Shown here: in pieces, positions 61,201 through 64,000 of the stretch | Numbering within the stretch: the first letter of the stretch is position 1 | Layout: each line of letters begins with the position of its first letter | Assembly: GCA_009746045.1 (NCBI GenBank) | Contig: RPFO01000819.1 | Coordinates: 248,001-312,000, forward strand | Source of the DNA: Mesostigma viride | Taxonomy: Eukaryota; Streptophyta; Mesostigmatophyceae; Mesostigmatales; Mesostigmataceae | Length of the DNA: 64,000 bases | Direction: 5' to 3' | Notes under the pieces: model-generated | Seen by the model: only the letters and a program-made list of their open reading frames with translations | The model's database searches: none | Told to the model about the DNA's origin: nothing | Translations under genes and position numbers: made by a program

Positions 61201-62639
61201 CCAGTACGGCAGCCTGCAAAAGGGCTCCGGCTCCCGGCCGTTGTTTCTGCAGTGCTCTACATAGGTTTCCATCGTCATGTCGGGCGGCGCCTCCTTGTCG
61301 TTGCCACCGCGACGGGGGTCATCAGCTGGCAGCAAGGTCTCATGCCCAAGAAAAACAATGCGCCCTTGGGAAACATAGGTGCCCTTCCAAGCAGGGCCGT
61401 GCACAAGGCAGCCGTCGTACCCGGAGTCTGGCATATTTACCATCTTACCAAACCCCGGGTAGTCGTGAACAGTAAACAAAAGCAGTGCTTGAATCTTTGC
61501 CGGGTGGAGCCCACCATGCTCATCATCATCCAACACATCACAAATGAAAAACCCATCCCACATCTTCACCAGCTCATCTACAATCAGGTCAAGAAAAATG
61601 TGCATATTCTTTGGGGCCTTACCTTTCTTGTTCCCTCCCACCAGAAGCACCATTGGGCAGAAATGTTTGTTAATGAAGACCCATTCAGGCAGGTTCAAGA
61701 TTGCACAGAAACATGGCCAGCTGGAGTGCTGGTCCATGTAGCACCTAGGACATACTCCATCAAAACAAAGCGCTAAAAAAAGGAAGCGTGGGTCAAGCCG
61801 AAACTGAGGGAACAATCTCTTGACGTGCAGCATCGCTCGGGTATCTGCACGCAATTATACAACAGGGAGGTGGGTAAACGGGACGGCCGAAGTGCGGGCG
61901 GCACAACCGAATGTTATAATATGCAGCAAAATCACCACAACATATGCAGCATGAGTTGGGTGAACCGTATACAGCCAGCCAAAAAGCACGTGCAGAAAAG
62001 AAATCGACAAGGACGCCTTTTACCTTTAATTCCGTGGACTTTCCGGTTTGGGTCTTCTTCGTCTTGTTTGTTTTCAGTTTCTCCAGCATATCGTAATGCC
62101 TTGGACATCTCGGGTATCCTAAAAAATCCGCGGAAACGATTTATAAGAGGGAAGTATCTAACTTGGCGATGTGCCCTTCTTGTTGTTACTGTCTCTCCAT
62201 TTCTATCTTCGTATTGTTCATATCTATTGTTTTTACATACTGGGCAGGTCTGGACTTCTTTTGTTTTGTATATATATTTTTCACAGGGGCACGCGTCATA
62301 TACACGCATATCTAACCCTAAACCCTTCATGACTTTCTTGGCTTCTTTTACACTTTCTGGAAGAGAATTACCGGCTGGCAGAACTTTGCTGATGAAAGTG
62401 AATACCTCATCCGCTAGGGCAGCCGATGCAGAATGCCTGCCGAGTATAGACAAGAGTTCCAACGCGCTAGCTATGGCAGTGTTACTGGATCCTGAATAAA
62501 GTGGTGTGTCTGCTGATATTTTGCCTACTGTAGCTGCGAAGTTTCTGGCAAACGCTTTTGCATCCTCCTCCCCGGTACCAGGCAGATGATCGTCCCCCTC
62601 CTGTAAAAAATCATCTATGCTACAGTTCAAATCCGCCAT
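58292..62639 (-). CDS. TNP2-like CACTA transposase, six exons, 1,060 aa
   Basis: Exons (minus): 62639-62024, 61844-61119, 60927-60745, 60477-59954, 59708-59515, 59231-58292. All junctions are GT-AG with matching phases (1,1,1,0,2). The N-terminal part has a zinc-binding-like ACPCEKY...TCPVCKN and VRYFPLINRFRGFF. Exon 2 carries the tnp2 core: FLFLALCFDGV, HSSWPCFCAILNLPEW, LLLFTVHDYPGFG and IVFLGHETLLP, with LPYWPQLLQRHLIDEFHLGA before the next intron. Exon 4 matches the DUF4218-type region (LERVLPASEMSRSVHAATHL...NVEHSMGQSFVNFEVLTLL). The C-terminus is Lys- and then Asp/Ser-rich. It would cut and paste the element. No stop or frameshift was found, so the gene may be active. Confidence 0.9.
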
Positions 62640-62902
62640 TGTTAGTATTCAGGAATAAATAAGACAGTAAATGTAAAGTCACGGAAGGCCCCGCGTCAGA
62701 CTTGATGCGAAATCGTCGAAGCCACAGCAGACCTCAAAACGAACGCGTTGTTTAAGTTGCGCGGTGCTCCCTCTGTCGGTAGGTGCCGTTTGGTGCCGCC
62801 GCGTGAATCGCGCGGACGCGTCAACACACTGCGGCTGACGTCGATGAGTGCCAACCGACGGCTTGGGTCACTTCTCTGGAGAACTTAAGGTAAGTTAAGT
62901 TA
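62640..62902. promoter_or_regulatory. Shared upstream region of the two divergent CACTA genes
   Basis: 263 bp between the transposase ATG (62639, minus) and the first Met of the plus-strand gene. It is GC-rich with CGCG motifs around 62800-62825. A bidirectional promoter is inferred from arrangement only. Confidence 0.45.
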
Positions 62903-63933
62903 ATGCAGACCAGTGGTCGCACGCGTTGGGAACCGGCCAACGGCTCTCCTGCAAGACAAAAAAAAGCGGGATACTGCATGAGTCGTCGGATCGGTGCAGA
63001 TGGACGGTCAAGATTTCAAGATGATGTATGCGTTCAATTTGCCGCGTCCACTGAAAGGAGTCGTTGTTGCCATGGAGCCGCAAACACAGGCGGCCGACGC
63101 ATTGACCCAGGTTCCAACTTTTCTACCCAACCGCCGTTGGGTAGTTACATGGCAGCAGAGCAGGATGGGCCTTACATGGCCACAGAGGAAGAGTGGCGCT
63201 CATTCCGTGTTAACAAGATCAGCGAGGAAGTCCCTTTGCCATTTGTCGCCGAGAGTAACCGGCTGGCAGTCCTCCGCAGCCAGATAGCGGTGCTATCGCG
63301 GAGGTACCTTCACATTGGGGACCCAAAAGCTAAACAAGATGCTGCGTTAGTTGCCGCAGTTGTCGATAGACTGCTAAAAATATGCGATTTTGCGGGGGCA
63401 TTAGCAAACTCAGTTTTTGAGTCAGCAAAGCGGAGGTACGAGGAATTGCATAAAGTGGACCCCGCGAAGGCGGGCAAGGCTCCGGTATTCCAGCCGGCGC
63501 GGAAATTTGTAGCCGCCGAGCTGTCTCGATACTTGTCGAATTCGAAGTACAAGGCAAATAGCGGGAAGCGCGGCGTTCGCAACCCGGACGAGGGGGGTGC
63601 CTTGGCCAACCTAACCAACCTGGACACGCCAAAGGTATAGCTAAGCTCTACATTGGACTTATTCGAACTGAATGCTTTTCTTTTCCCGATGCAAAGGCAA
63701 CCGAACTTCATGCATGCAATATTTTCTGATCCGGCACCATTAGTATTGGAGTAAAATGTGTACTTGCCGCTAGCTTCGACGTCAAGTTCCTTCTTTTAAT
63801 TGATTTGCTTGTCTTTGTCCTCACAATCGTCGTATCACTCGCACGATCTTAGGTGAAGGTCGGGGTGCCAAAGCCCAAGATGGCGAATCCCAAGCAACAC
63901 AAGACTCACCTCGAGCCACAAGCCCCGGCCAAG
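62903..63933 (+). CDS. Second CACTA gene of unknown function, incomplete at the window edge
   Basis: Exon 1 runs from about 62903 to 63634 (donor AAG-GTATAG); exon 2 is 63853-63933 (acceptor TTAG, donor AAG-GTAGGT, 27 codons); both junctions are phase 0. Later exons lie past 64000. The later part of exon 1 (MATEEEWRSFRVNKISEEVP, VAAVVDRLLKICDFAGALAN, FVAAELSRYLSNSKYKANSG) looks like real helical protein; the first 90 residues are less convincing and the true start may be internal. Exon 2 is Lys/Pro-rich. By position it is the counterpart of the accessory DNA-binding gene of CACTA elements (TNPA-like), but no homology is recognised. Confidence 0.6.
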
Positions 63934-64000
63934 GTAGGTTACGGCAAGAAAGCATTCTGGCTACTAGCTTACTGTATGTCGTCCGCAAAGATTGTTGCTT

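Larger units (their letters stand above)
57788..64000 (-). mobile_element. CACTA (En/Spm) DNA transposon, right end beyond the window
   Basis: Begins CACTAGGAACTCAATTTC at 57788, abutting the broken LINE RT frame, and continues with a zone of repeated GGTGAGAAA/TTTCTCACC motifs. It carries a TNP2-like transposase gene (58292-62639, minus) and a divergent second gene (from about 62903, plus). The opposite terminus was not found before 64000. Confidence 0.8.

Overview
This is a nuclear window from a eukaryote, most likely a green alga (Viridiplantae). The genes contain spliceosomal introns with GT-AG ends and matching phases. One gene has the layout of a plastid RNA-binding protein (N-terminal leader plus two RRMs). 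The Penelope-like element carries its GIY-YIG nuclease at the N-terminus, the permuted arrangement known mainly from the green lineage (Chlamys type). The species cannot be named from sequence alone. No rRNA, intact tRNA gene, CRISPR array or prokaryotic operon was seen.

Layout. 1-28 kb is a dense retroelement region. It holds LINE ORF1-like elements that consist of 5' UTR, ORF1 and 3' UTR with no ORF2; one of these is inserted into another copy of itself with an 11-bp target-site duplication. It also holds LINE reverse-transcriptase fragments, a full-length Penelope-like element (12801-16412) with truncated copies, two palindrome-based composite elements (3.7-4.3 kb and 5670-6217), a 1.3-kb perfect AAGC microsatellite, and a 1.9-kb terminal-inverted-repeat element (21215-23138).

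28.1-48.9 kb holds one very large minus-strand gene that I identify as Integrator complex subunit 1 (INTS1). At least 11 exons can be joined, mostly with exact phase agreement, giving about 4,200 residues. Complementary triplet repeats lie in the two introns that flank its in-frame 564-nt exon. 49.97-51.5 kb holds a divergent plus-strand gene of five exons (299 residues) for a chloroplast-type two-RRM protein. A 0.23-kb MITE lies between the two genes.

52.6-57.8 kb is a decayed two-ORF LINE (ORF1, then APE endonuclease and RT). It is interrupted by a truncated Penelope copy, by a 3' fragment of the ORF1-only family, and finally by a CACTA (En/Spm) transposon. That transposon starts at 57788 and runs past the end of the window. 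It has an apparently intact six-exon TNP2-like transposase gene (minus, 1,060 residues), a divergent second gene (plus, incomplete) and a terminal zone of repeated GGTGAGAAA-like motifs.

The most interesting material is (i) the 548-bp element made of two identical, perfect 206-bp palindromes around a 136-bp core with a Pol III B-box-like motif, with a 5-bp target duplication and an empty site in the same window; (ii) the ORF1-only retroposons, which share a 3' hairpin with the LINE-like debris around them; and (iii) the INTS1 exon flanked by mutually complementary intronic repeats.
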